Shown here: positions 54,186-64,000 of the stretch, piece after piece
Position numbering within the stretch: position 1 is the first letter of the stretch
How the letters are laid out: each line of letters starts with the position of its first letter
From: Emiliania huxleyi CCMP1516
Lineage: Eukaryota > Haptophyta > Isochrysidales > Noelaerhabdaceae
Reading direction: 5' to 3'
Length of the DNA: 64,000 nucleotides
Assembly (NCBI RefSeq): GCF_000372725.1
Contig: NW_005197722.1
Coordinates: forward strand, 329,536-393,535
The notes under the pieces: model-generated
The model's input: only the letters and a program-made list of their open reading frames with translations
What the model was told of the DNA's origin: nothing
The model's database searches: none
Program-made: the position numbers and the translations under genes

Positions 54186-54814
54186 GCTGCGCCGCGTGGA
54201 CGCGCCTACACCGCGCTTGCTCCGCTCGCCACCTCTCGCAAAGGTCCAAAGCCATAGCCACCACCTCCTCCGGCAAGTCCTTTCGCCGTATCTCGCCGTC
54301 CCTCCACGCCTGGAAGAGCTCGTCGTCATAGCCGTATTGCATCACAGCCTGCTGAACTGCGTCGTGTACGACCCCTGCCGTCCTATCCTGCGCCTCCCTC
54401 AGCGTCGGAAAAGTCGAACTCGGAGTCATACTCGGAAGCAGGCACAGACGGCCGCGGTGATTTGGCAGGCGGCGAGGAGGGGGAGGGGGAGCGCGGTGGT
54501 GCGCGCTCGTGGCTCCCGCTGGTGCCAGAAGGGCCAGCGCCCAGCGCGCTCAGCCTGTTCTTGTTCACCTTGGGAGAGGGGGGTGGGGGTCCACCTCCCT
54601 TGGGTGCGGGCTGGCGGTCAGGCTTGCGCTTGACCGCCTTGCCCGGCGGCTTGCGGCCAGGGTTCCTCATGGTGAACCTGTCCGGCATGCCGCCCTTCCC
54701 AACCCTGGTCCACCCCTCGGGCGACTCGTTGGGCTGCCACTGCCTCTGCAGTCGTTTCTGATGTCTCTTCCTCGGGGGCGGTCCCTCCGCCCCACCTCCG
54801 TCGGCTAGCCCCAT
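54091..54814 (-). CDS. Orphan basic/acidic protein, probably element-borne, frame-shifted
   Basis: From ATG 54814 one frame encodes a basic Pro/Lys-rich protein (ESPEGWTRVGKGGMPDRFTM; PGRKPPGKAVKRKPDRQP) ending in acidic EYDSEFDFSDAEGG. About 54395 coding sense moves by one base to AQDRTAGVVHDAVQQAVMQY and KDLPEEVVAMALDLCERW, ending SRSRSRSPNS...SGCDEG at 54091. Either a small undetected intron or a frameshift joins them. The C-terminal end recurs in the repeat at 45195-45330. That argues for a multicopy element rather than a host gene. No known domain is recognised. Confidence 0.45.
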
Positions 54815-54897
54815 TGGCCAGGTACATACTTACGCAACACACGGTCACGCACCGACTGCAACCCCGAGGCGAAGGGCGTATGCACATCCCACAGGTC

Positions 54898-55359
54898 GAG
54901 CCACTCTGAGTGGCTCCGACAGGCACGCACACGGTCCACTCGGAGTGGACCATGCTATTGTGCACACTGCTCCCACACGTTTGGAAACCACTTCCTACTA
55001 ATGTGGGCCCGGCTCTCCCGGGGGCTGGCCCATATCTCAAGCGTGGCGGCATGCATCCAGACCCCCGTGGCCTGCGTGCGCGCCCGCCGACCGACGTCTG
55101 GTCTCTACGGGTTCCGCACTCCCTGGCGTGCCGAAATGTTCCACTGCAGTGGCTCGTCTCGACACGCCGCCCGTTCCACTCGGAGTGGATCAGGGCTGTG
55201 CGGCGTCCCTCGGTGTAACCCTTGGCAGGGCGTACCACCGATATTCCGGTCTCGCGGCTCTGGCGAGGGCGGGGGTAGGCGTAGCGCTGAGTGATCCACT
55301 GAGGTGGATCATCTCTAGCGGTCGATCCACTGCCCGACCGCGCCACTCGGAGTGGCGCG
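54898..55359. promoter_or_regulatory. Cluster of six CCACT...AGTGG dyad sites
   Basis: Perfect dyads are GAGCCACTC-T-GAGTGGCTC (54898-54916), GGTCCACTC-G-GAGTGGACC (54933-54951), CCACTGCAGTGG (55141-55152), TCCACTCGGAGTGGA (55175-55189), TGATCCAC-TGAG-GTGGATCA (55292-55311) and CGCGCCACTC-G-GAGTGGCGCG (55339-55359). The core is shared while the flanking arms differ but remain self-complementary. They lie 84-545 bases upstream of the minus-strand ORF that starts at 54814. Confidence 0.75.
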
Positions 55360-56227
55360 ACCCCCGGGTCCCTCCCTCGCCGCCACTAGCAGCTCTCAGG
55401 GCCACCGTAGGCATGAATTTATATACCGTGCCTTGCCCGCCCCCAGTCGGTGGGACAGGCCGGCGCGGTCCAATTGGAGGGACAAAGTAACTCGGGGGGG
55501 AGGATGCCATTCATGTACGACGTCTCGATCTAGAGGAGACCGGTCAACCCGGTGTGGTACAGATCACGGTCATGTAGTCGTAGCCGGTGGGGTAGTCGAC
55601 CTCGAACTAGTAGGCGCCGCCGCCGCCGCCCGTCTGTGGCCGCATGTCGCGCGGTGGCGGGTACGGCGGGGGGAGCGGCGGCCCTGTGGAGCTGGTGGGG
55701 GCCGCCGGCCCTCGCCGCCGCCCCTGCCGCCATCGCCGCCGCGCCAGCCGCCGCCCCAGCCGCCGTCCGCCAGAGGAGAGCGCGCCGCCGCCAGAGGAGA
55801 GCGCGCCGCCAGACGTAGATCTTAGCGTGAAACACACACACCAAGGACAGGGTCGGACTGTGTGCTAGTCCGAGAACTACGGCCCCAGGGAAGAGAACCC
55901 TGGTGCACTGGTTCGCAGGGATCCGCCCCACTAAGCCAGGCAACCTCTCTCGAGGCGGCTAGAATTAATCTCAAGAGGTTTCCCCCCCGACCGGTGTCAA
56001 TTCGTTACACCTCCGAGCTACCCGCTAGCCAAGCTGCCCAGCCGCGATTGGATTATTTTTTTGCGATACGCCGATAGGCGGTCTCGCAAGTCGGACCGGA
56101 TTTTCCCCTCATCATACTATGTATCTAGAAAGTGGAACACGACGGAGTTGCTCGCAGGCACACGAGTTGCTCGCGCCGCCGCTCGGACGCTCGGTCCGCG
56201 GCGAGGCACAGCGCAGGGCGCCGGCGG
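55360..56227. other. Intergenic region with a possible broken minus-strand frame
   Basis: A Gly/Pro-rich minus frame (55837..55610) ends at TAG 55609-55607. It stays sensible after that stop (FEVDYPTGYDYMTVICTTPG) to a TGA near 55541. Around 55840-56010 the sequence is rich in short inverted repeats (CCCAGGGAAGAGAACCCTGG) without an assignable RNA. Confidence 0.35.
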
Positions 56228-59200
56228 TTAGCAGGCCGGGCCCTTTTGCTTGAGCGTAATCTTGTCGCCGAGCGAGAGCGCGATGCCCTGCGTCTTGGAC
56301 CGGATTCGGATGTAGCCGCAGATCTTGCCGTCCAGCCGCTTCTCCACCGAGCAGTTGACGAGCGCGTCCTCGCCAAAGATGGACTTTGCGTAGAGGTTGG
56401 CGGCGAGGAAGCCCGACTCGCCCTCGAGCGCGGCGGGCGGGGTGAGGCAGCGCATGTTTGTGCTCTTCATCACGTGCTCGAGGAACTCCTTCACCTCGGT
56501 GATGTCCGTGTTGACCGCAACCTTGTTCTCCCACTCAAACTCGGCCCACATCGCGCGGAAGGCGAGGTCGGAGCACGACGCCGGCGCGATGTAGTCCATG
56601 ATGTCGATGTGGAGGTCGTTGAGCACCACGCAGTTGCGGTTCTCGCCGCCGCCCGGCGGCGTCGAGCCGTGCGCGTCGTACACGATCGAGCCGAACACGA
56701 TGCCCGTCTCGGTGGACGAAACCTTGATGTTTGCCTTGATGTGCTTGGACTCGCCCGGCGCCAGCGTGTAAGCGGTCGGCCTCTCGCAGAGCTTGAGGTC
56801 GCCCACGGTGGCGAGCTCGAGGCAGAGGTTGGTCATCGGCTCCTGCGTCTGGTTGATGACGAGCACGTCCAGCATGATGTCGTACGAGTGCACCAGCACG
56901 TACGCCTCGGCGTAGACCGGGTCGGAGAGGCCGGTGAGCTGCGTCACGCGCTTGAGACGCGCGGCGAAGTCGAGCTCGCCGGTGAAGGCGCCCGCGGCGG
57001 AGGAGACGGGGTCGTCGTCGTCGTCCAGCTCGAGCGCCGCGGTGTCGGACTTGCCCCCCTTGAGCTGCCGCACCGAGATCAGGTCGTCGGCTTGCCGGTG
57101 CACCTCTGGCGCGACGTCCTTTGCCGGCTTCTCCGCCTCCTCCTGGCCCGCGCGCTCGCGCAGCATCGCCGAGAAGACCTCGCGGCAGTGGACCAAGCAG
57201 AGGGCCTGCACCTCCTCCCCCGGGCTCGATAGCAGGTGCAGGTACGTCTGCAGCCGCTCCTGCGAGTCCGCGTCGATCGTCGCGCCCGCCCCGCCCGCCT
57301 TGCCGAGCTGCAGCAGCCCGGTCAGGATGAGCATCACGTCGGCGGCGACCATGTTGGCCGCCCGCGTCGGCAGGTGCTCGCGCGAGCGGAGCGCGAGCTT
57401 GGTCAGCGTGGTGGCCACCACCGTGGCGAGGAAAAAGTCGCCGCCCAGCAGCAGGCCGCGCAGCCTCTGCGTGCCGTCGTCGCCGCCCACCGCCTCGTCC
57501 GCCGCGACGACCGACGCGTAGGTGCCGTCCGCCAGCACCACTGGTCTCCCCTCCGGGCGCGGCGCGGCTGCGGGGCCGTTGGAGGCGGCCTCGTCCTCCG
57601 CGGGCGGCACAAAGGGGGGCTCGCCGAGCGACGCCTTGAGCGTGGTGAAGCCGGCGGCGACGTCTTCGCCCGCGACGCAAAACTCGCCGATGAGCCAGAG
57701 GGCGACGCGCGCGACGCGCGACGAGTGGATGGTTGGGAAGGTCTCGAGCAGCTTCTTCATCACCGACTCGCGCAGGTGCGGGAAGGTCTCGAGGATCTCG
57801 CGCACAAAGAGGATCACCTCGACTGCCGACGACTGGTTGGCGTCGCCGAGGAAGTCCATTAGCACCGGCACGACCATCGACGCCGACTCCGGGAACCGGA
57901 TCGCAGACCTGTGGATGGCGTTGATGAGCATGGCGCGGTACTCGGACGACTTCTCGCCCTCCTCGCCCTGCGTCTTTTGCACCTCCTTCTTGAGAACCTG
58001 CATCACCGGCCATCTCGGGTCATCTCGGGTCATCTCGGGTGTAATCTCGGGTAGTCACGTCTCGGCGAGCGCCTGCATCACCTCGCCAATGTTCTTCGGC
58101 ACGATGAGGTCGAGCATGATCTCGAGGGTCTTCTTGCGGATGTCGAGGTTCGCCGAGCCCAGCGCGCGGATGATGTCCATGATCATCTCCTGAAGCACCT
58201 TCGAGTGGTGCCGCTTCAGGTCCTGCAGCCGCTCCAGCACGATGAGCTTGATGTTGTTGTCCTACGGAGAGCGCTCCTCGACGGCTCACGAAGGGCTAGA
58301 TCGCAAGGCTCCGAGAGGCCGCCGGAGGATCGCGGTGCCGACTGCGACGAGAGCAGCTGCGTGTACGACTGTGCGGCCGCACGGATGGCGGTGGCGGACG
58401 ACGAGAGCGCGACCAGCACAGAGGCGCACTCATACGCCACCGCCGCCTGCGACCGACGCGCAGTCGGGACGTGTCACGGAAGGGGGGTGGTGTGGGAGGG
58501 GGGGAGGGGAGGGGATCGGGGGGGCGCTTCGTCGGTGGGGCGGGAGGCGGCGCGGCCGGGGTGGCGACAGGCGTTCGCGCGGGCGGCGAGCGAGGGGCGG
58601 CGGGCGGGGCGGGCGGGGCGGGGCGGGGCGGGCGAGGCGGGCGGGCGGGGCGGGCGGGGCGGGCAGTGCGGGCGCCGATTCGGAAGCGAAGAGCGTGAGG
58701 ATGCAGCGGATGTAGCGCGACTTTTCGTACCTACGAGACGGCGGCGAGGGACGCGCTGGCGAGGAGGCTCCGAGGAGAGGGCGGTCGTGCCGCGACTGTG
58801 CGCACGGGTTCGCGCGCACTATCTTGCGGATGAGCTCGAGCACGACGAGCTGCAGGATGTCTCCCCACCCGGCAACCTGCTCGAGGTTCTCGGAGAGGTA
58901 CGCGACGGCGCGCTCGGAGCAGCAGTGGAAGAGCATCAGAAAGGCGTTCCGCTTGCACGACGCGTCCTGCTCCTGCTGCAGCACCGCCTCCACCAGCTCG
59001 GGGCCTACGGGAAGGTTCCGCGACGCTTTGGCGGAAGGTTCCGGCGCGCGGCGCCGCCTCGATCGGCGCGGTGCCGTCGGCGATCAGGGGCTCGAACGAC
59101 TTGAAAATGGAATAGACGGCGAGCACGGCGTTTCGCCGCACAAACGCGTGCCGGTGCTCGAGGTTGTTCTTGATGGTCGGGATCAGCGGCTCGAGGATCT

Positions 59201-60146
59201 CTACCTCGGTCGGCGCCTGGCGGACGCGTTTCGGGCGGACGCGTCGCGGGCCGTGGCGTGGACTCGTCCTCACTGGAGGTCGGCGGCTGGGCGGGGTTCA
59301 TGGTGATGTGGGTGCGAGTGCGTGCGAGGGAGAGCTGATCTCCGCTCTCGGTCTCGCGCTGCGTGTGTGTGCGTGTGCGTGTGTGTGAGTGGTAGGTGGG
59401 TGGGCTGGGAGGGTGGCCGTGCCTTTAGCTTGCAGAGGAAGCGCAGCGTGCAGCCGCGGATGTACTCGTTGGGGTGGGAGAGGTCGTTGCGCAGGTTGTT
59501 GCAGACGAGGATCATCTCTGGCAGCAGCTTGCCATCGGGGCCGGTCTTGTCGATCACCTCCCAGTAGATGAGTAGCAGCTTCTTGAGCTTGTGGTCGTCG
59601 CTCGGCACGATGAAGCGGATCACGACCATCAGCATCTTGGGCATCGGCTCGCCTGCATCGCAAAAACGCAGCGAGTGGAGGGAGAGCGCGTCGGGAGCGA
59701 GCGGTGGGAGCGAGCGGGAGCGTCGGGAGCGTCGGGAGCGTCGGGAGCGGCGAGAGGCGCTGGGTTGGCGCGGCGAGAGGCGTGGGAGATATGCGGGCTG
59801 TCTGCCCGCGCGGCGCGGAGTTCGGCGGCCGCTGGCCACCGCGCGGAGCGCGGGCGGCAGGCGCGGGCGGTGGGGCGCGCGCCGTTGAGCTGCAGCGTGA
59901 TGAGCGTCTTCATCGCCTCCTGCTTCTTCTCCACATCCTTGTCCTGCGCAGACAGGGCGCGGGCCGCGGCGTGAGCGGTCTCGCGCTGAACGCTGCCGTC
60001 TGCGCCACTCGTCCCGATGCGCGTCGGTGCAAGGGGTGCCGGGCGACAGCCTGCACCTCCAGCAGCTCGCGAATCTCCTCCTCGTTGGGCGGCGTCGCCT
60101 CCTTGCCGTGCAGCAGCAGCGTGCAGTTCCGCTCCATAGCCGACAT
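56228..60146 (-). CDS. COPB1: Coatomer subunit beta (beta-COP)
   Basis: Nine exons: 60146..60057, 59943..59883, 59652..59423, 59216..59075, 59004..58806, 58730..58676, 58446..58339, 58261..58073 and 57997..56228. Phases agree throughout and give 947 residues (human about 953). Six of the eight introns use GC donors. The protein forms the COPI coat for retrograde Golgi-ER vesicles. Diagnostic stretches: [93 protein letters not shown] and [20 protein letters not shown] of the adaptin-like solenoid. Then come [37 protein letters not shown] and [20 protein letters not shown] of the appendage. The 75-base last intron contains tandem GATGACCCGA units. Confidence 0.95.
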
Positions 60147-60469
60147 GGCTCAGGCCGCTCCCAGACCACGCCGCGGCAGACCGGGCCGATCCTGCGCGAC
60201 AGTCGCGCGTGGCTCTCAGGCGGGGCTCCGCAGGACGCCCGGCGGACAGTCGCGGCGGAGGGGGCACGCAGGGTCGCCAGCAGCAGCCGTGTGTCGCCAG
60301 AGGCAGAACACCCCGCGCCGGTGGACGGAGGCGAAACCGTCCCCCGTCACAAATCGCGACGCATGGGTGCGGCGCCAGGCGGCGATCTGCGGTGGGGCGT
60401 GTGCTGCCCGAACCAACGCGGCGGAGCGGACGCGCCTGGCGACGACTGAGAGTTGTCGGTCAGCGCTCA

Positions 60470-60620
60470 GTAAAAAGAATTGTAGTAGCCCGCCCTGGAT
60501 GTGAGGCTAATGACTGCACTCCAAATGCTCCAAGTGCGCAACCTGTCTCACAGCACACTGGCACGACAAGGGCGCGGACTGGCGCGGACTGGCACACACA
60601 CCGGCTCACCACCGGAGCCG
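60470..60620 (+). repeat. Diverged copy of the short dispersed repeat
   Basis: AAAAAGAATTG, then CACACTGGCACGACAAGGGC, GGACTGGCGCGGACTGGCAC and GGAGCCGCCTAAGC, in the same order as at 50423-50515. Confidence 0.7.
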
Positions 60621-60639
60621 CCTAAGCCAGCCCTTCGAG

Positions 60640-60870
60640 TTCGCGCGGATTTCGCGAACTCCGAACTCGAACGAACGCAGCCGGCGGGGCCCAGCCCGAA
60701 CCTCGAAACTGAACGGACCGCGCCGGCTGTGGAAGGCGCGAACTGCGAAAACGAACGAACGTTCGTGAACTCCGTTCGAACTTAGGAAAAAAGAAAATTA
60801 TCGTAAAGTTCGTTCGTTCGGCGTGCAGTTCAGCCACGAGCCGCGCTGAACGAACGAACTCGCGCAACTG
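60640..60870. repeat. Cluster of GAACGAAC / GTTCGTTC words in both orientations
   Basis: CGAAC or its complement GTTCG appears many times in 230 bases, including AACGAACGAACGTTCGTGAA and AAAGTTCGTTCGTTCGG facing CTGAACGAACGAACTCG. An A-rich patch lies in the middle. Function unknown. Confidence 0.6.
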
Positions 60871-61066
60871 CGCCACGTGCGCGCGTGCGGACGCGGTCTG
60901 GCCCTCAATCTCAGGTGCCCATATACACAGGCGGCACTAGCACAGTTCTGACGGTCCGCGATAGTCTGCAATCTAGCGGACTACGGGCGCGACTACCCCG
61001 GTGCGCCGCCGCCCGCCGCGGACCATTGAAGAGGGGGGGACCCGCTCAGCCTCGACGCCTCCTCGC

Positions 61067-61240
61067 TCACGCCTTCGCGTACTTGGCGTGGTTTTGGCGC
61101 ATGTACTCCATGAAGGCGCGGTTCATGCGGAGGATGACAATCTTCTCGTACTCCTCCGGCTTGAGGCTTAAATCCCAAAAGTGGCACGCTTCCAGAGTGG
61201 CAGGACACTTCCAGAATGTGCGCCGCCACACCCAGAGCAT
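61067..61240 (-). CDS. Small ORF or terminal exon (57 codons), unidentified
   Basis: ATG 61240 to TGA 61069-61067. The distal part, SLKPEEYEKIVILRMNRAFM followed by EYMRQNHAKYAKA, has strong coding character: GC-ending codons, mixed charge and no low complexity. The first 20 residues are Trp/Cys-rich and less convincing. It may instead be the last exon of a minus-strand gene, spliced in near 61170. Family not recognised. Confidence 0.45.
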   Translation of the reverse strand: MLWVWRRTFWKCPATLEACHFWDLSLKPEEYEKIVILRMNRAFMEYMRQNHAKYAKA

Positions 61241-61287
61241 GCACGGTCAAAAGTTCTCTGCTCAACTCGTTCCACTGCCTCGCGCAG

Positions 61288-61671
61288 GTGTACGCCTATG
61301 CCGAATTCCAGGATTGGTCGCAGGGGGGGGCGACAAGCGCGTGTGCCGCCACCCTGGATGAGCCGGCTCTGCAGGCGATCACCGGGGAGGATATCCTCTT
61401 CCCAGCCGAGGAGCTCGCGAGCCTAACGTTGGCTTGTGGGGCCCTGGACGACCAGCAGATGGAGGGGTATTGCGGCGAGCAACCGCCCCTTGAGGAGGTC
61501 TGTGTGGAAGACTTGTCGGTCGAGGACGCCAAGGCTGCGTGCGAGATCGCTTGCCCCTGCTCGACACCTTGTGCCCAGCCGCAGCCCTTTTCCCCGCACC
61601 GCGATGCGCCCCCTCACCCTCGCCCTTGCAAAATCAAAGGCTGGGTAGTAAGTTTTTTGCCCAAAACTTAG
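61288..61671 (+). CDS. Possible Cys-rich exon, unidentified
   Basis: An open frame follows a GCGCAG acceptor. VYAYAEFQDWSQGG leads into an acidic, Cys-rich stretch (MEGYCGEQPPLEEVCVEDLS, AACEIACPCSTPC) to a stop at 61671. The frame is open upstream to 61216. No family is recognised and start and end exons are unclear. Confidence 0.3.
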   Translation: MYAYAEFQDWSQGGATSACAATLDEPALQAITGEDILFPAEELASLTLACGALDDQQMEGYCGEQPPLEEVCVEDLSVEDAKAACEIACPCSTPCAQPQPFSPHRDAPPHPRPCKIKGWVVSFLPKT

Positions 61672-62170
61672 ACCTGTCCGCAGGCGAGTGCTGAACTTCT
61701 AGCCCCCGGAACCTCGTTCGCTCGCACTACGAGATCCACGAGCGGCATGCGGCAGCTCGACCGCCGCGACGGCAACGCGGCGCTCTACTTCACACAGCGC
61801 GTGCGTGCGGCTCTGCGCTGCTCTGTGAGGGTGCGTCGTTCTTAAATTATACTGCCGTCCTGGTTCCTGCATCCACACCAATAAACTCACACTTTGTCTT
61901 TCGACACTATCACTGAACGTGAAGGTACAAAACGGCTACTAGAGATACTTACACTTTATACTATAGATAGAAGCGAAGCCTCAAGATCATGAAGATGAAC
62001 CGAGGGATGAACCGACGCGGTGAACCCTCAGATTTTAGGACGCTGCGCAACCCGAACCTCCCTATATAACTAAATTACTTGCGTGTGGAGAAGTTTATAC
62101 CTTACCATGCGCAGCTGCAGCTCCCGTGTGAGACTGGGTCGGTGCGCGCCGCCGCGTGTGCCGCTCTCTC
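61672..62170. other. Intergenic region with no recognised gene
   Basis: GC-rich to 61830 with a short plus frame (from ATG 61747, 32 codons), then markedly AT-rich from 61850 to 62080. This is the 3' flank of the metal ATPase. Confidence 0.45.
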
Positions 62171-63514
62171 TCATCCCAGCCCAAAGGAGTTGTGGCGCGC
62201 CCGCGGCGCTGCCTGCCCGACGCGCCACGTGAGCGGCCAGAGAGAGTTGGCGAGGACGACGAGCAGGCCGCCAGAGTCGGAGAGGACCGAGAGCCACAGC
62301 GGCAGCCCACACGTCGCCGCGAGGCCGATGACAGCCACATTGATGCTGAGAGCGAGCAGGAGGTTGGTGAGCACGAGTCGGCGCGCGCGTCGGGCGATGG
62401 TGACCGCCGCGGGCAGCTGGTCGATGTCCACTTGGAGGACCGCCGACGCGGCGTCGACGGTCGCCTGCGTGCCCACCTCCTGCAGCACAATCCCCACGTG
62501 CGCGCTGGCGAGCGCGGGGCAGTCGTTGAGGCCGTCGCCGACGAAGCCCACGACCAACGGGCCGCGACCCGCCCTCGGCAGCATGCTCTGCTCCAGGTCC
62601 TGCGCGCGGGGCTCGTCTTGCGGCCAAGTGTGCGCGAGGATAATCCGCTGCTTGTCGGCGGGCAGCAAACCTACACACCACAGCCACAGTGAACAACTGC
62701 AATGTGCTACTCGGGCAAGCGATGACAGTCGGCAGCAAGCCCGCGTGCGTGTCCGCTTCGCCGATGCCGACGGCTCTCGCCACGCGTCGGGCCGCCGCCG
62801 AGCGGTCCCCCGTCAGCAGGATCGGGCGCACGCCGAGGCCTCGCAGCTGCTGCACGGTGGCGGCCGCCTAGCTGATGCATGAACCCGTCCACCAGGCTGT
62901 CTGCCCACGAGGGCCGGCTGCACGGCGGCGGCCGCTGCACCTCTCGTGGCAGCGGTGGACGGCTGTCGTGTGGACGGCTGTCGTGTGGACGGCTGTCTTG
63001 TTGTCGGTGCTTCGTTGCTGCGCCGCACCGCAGTTGTTAGGGCGTGTGCGCGCATGGCTGTACTACGCGGCTGCGCCTGCGGCTTGAGAGCGTCGTCCAG
63101 CAGCATCACGCCGCCAACGACGCCGTCCACAACCACATAGAGCACGCTGCCGCTGCCGGCCTGCTCGCTCGTGATCTCCGCCGCGAGGCGCTGCGCGGCG
63201 TCCGCTGCCTGCGCCGTGACCACGCCAGAGTCAGGGCGTGGAGACGGCCTCGTGGTGTACCCGGAGCACCGCGTGAGTACGAGGGCCACGAATACGGCAA
63301 AGACAGCAGAGTGCAGCCGAGTACCGCTGAGCGCGTCTCCTCCACAGTGGTGGCTTGAATACACGGGTCTGTCTGTCCACCCATCTAGGGTCTGCTGCCG
63401 CAACTGCGGCAGGAAGCGGCTCGCCCGCGTGCTCGCCCTTTCCGGCGGCGGCCGCCGCCTTCTCCTGCTCGCGCCTTCTCCGGAGCGCGGCGCGCAGGCG
63501 CGGCGGCATCTCCA

Positions 63515-63548
<34 letters not shown>

Positions 63549-64000
63549 GGCCTGGCTCGAGCGCAAGGCCGCCTCGAGGAAGGCGAGGTTCCCGACGCCC
63601 ACCCGCCGCCCCTCGACCGTCGCACTGACGCCGTCCCGCCCGTGCCGCTGGTAGCCGCTCGTGGCGGGCAGGCTCTCGCCCGAGGCCACAAAGTCGGCGA
63701 CGCAGCCCTTGTAGCTCGCCACCAAGCTGCGCGCGAGCGGGTGGTTGTCCTGGTCCTCGACAGCCGCCACCCATCGGTGCAGTACCTGCCGCGTGTGCGC
63801 CGCCCCGGGCAGAGGCTCCAGCCTCAAGAGCTCAAAGTGGCCCGTAGTCAGAGTGCCCGTCTTGTCGAGCCCGATCGCCTGAGCGTGAGTCACTCCCTTG
63901 TGAATGCACTGGCACTGACTACTCAGTGTTGGGGCATGAGCTTCATGATTGGTCGATCACCTGCATCACCGCCAGAGCCTCGAGCGTCCTCGCGTGCTTG
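62171..64000 (-). CDS. P1B-type heavy-metal-transporting ATPase (5' partial)
   Basis: Exons are >64000..63961, 63878..63381, 63208..63077, 62867..62741 and 62670..62171. The N-terminus and the metal-binding CPx helix lie beyond the window. The last two introns have GC donors. The enzyme pumps Cu- or Zn-type ions across membranes at the cost of ATP. Seen here: AIGLDKTGTLTTGHFELL (phosphorylated Asp), the P1B-specific His-Pro in DNHPLARSLV, VLYVVVDGVVGGVMLLDDAL, VRPILLTGDRSAAARRVARA, the hinge GFVGDGLNDCPALASAHVGI, and the two last helices LLLALSINVAVIGLAATCGL and LSDSGGLLVVLANSLW. A run of ten Asp and a charged insert lengthen the nucleotide-binding domain. Metal specificity cannot be judged. 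Confidence 0.9.

Noticed and set aside
1..64000. Dinoflagellate spliced-leader or relict leader sequence
   Set aside because: No spliced-leader-like sequence was seen ahead of any gene, so the GC/GA donors alone do not assign the organism to dinoflagellates.

Overview
The window is nuclear DNA from a GC-rich (roughly two-thirds G+C by eye) unicellular eukaryote. Most genes contain introns of about 50-230 bases, lie singly on either strand with no operon logic, and encode standard eukaryotic proteins: ribosomal eL22, TIM21, coatomer beta, a CABIN1/HIR3-type histone-chaperone subunit and a myosin. Small introns, very frequent GC-AG splice sites with exons resuming at G, Ala/Gly/Pro-rich proteins and abundant repeats would suit a GC-rich alga such as a haptophyte. 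A dinoflagellate or another alga cannot be excluded, and no rRNA or organelle marker settles it.

Layout. 1-1371: 3' part of a Nudix hydrolase gene. 1792-2641: glycine-rich protein with two CysRS-type helices. 3632-4360: truncated coiled-coil gene (MIC60-like). 4422-8455: complete-ended young Ty1/copia-like LTR element that lacks integrase. 9877-11430: membrane-anchored cyclophilin. 12108-12689: VRR-NUC nuclease ORF behind a dyad-rich leader. 13331-16110: two satellite-like arrays. 17411-18277: AP2-domain protein. 18719-19480: broken PIF1-like helicase. 19952-20564: eL22. 21822-23640: DIRS-like reverse-transcriptase element. 25262-26734 and 36830-37546: orphan multi-pass membrane proteins. 27834-36362: CABIN1/HIR3. 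39935-40952: TIM21. 41426-42569: S-formylglutathione hydrolase. 45658-50377: a myosin whose tail carries a CEP164-type WW domain and a tubby domain. 50423-52023: short dispersed repeats. 52078-53907: membrane-anchored GH5 glycosidase. 54091-55359: orphan ORF preceded by six dyad-symmetric sites. 56228-60146: coatomer beta. 62171-64000: 3' part of a P1B metal-transporting ATPase.

The housekeeping genes serve separate compartments: protein synthesis (eL22), Golgi-ER traffic (coatomer beta), mitochondrial import (TIM21), formaldehyde detoxification, chromatin (CABIN1) and metal transport. Between them lie long GC-rich or repeat-rich stretches and mobile elements of at least three kinds. The observations most worth following up are the myosin-WW-tubby fusion, the mixed GT/GC/GA splice donors, the integrase-less copia element with a -1 frame change, the VRR-NUC ORF with its repeat-rich leader, and the dyad cluster at 54898-55359. 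Exon borders were placed by hand from frame, splice consensus and remembered family sequences, and none was confirmed by a search.
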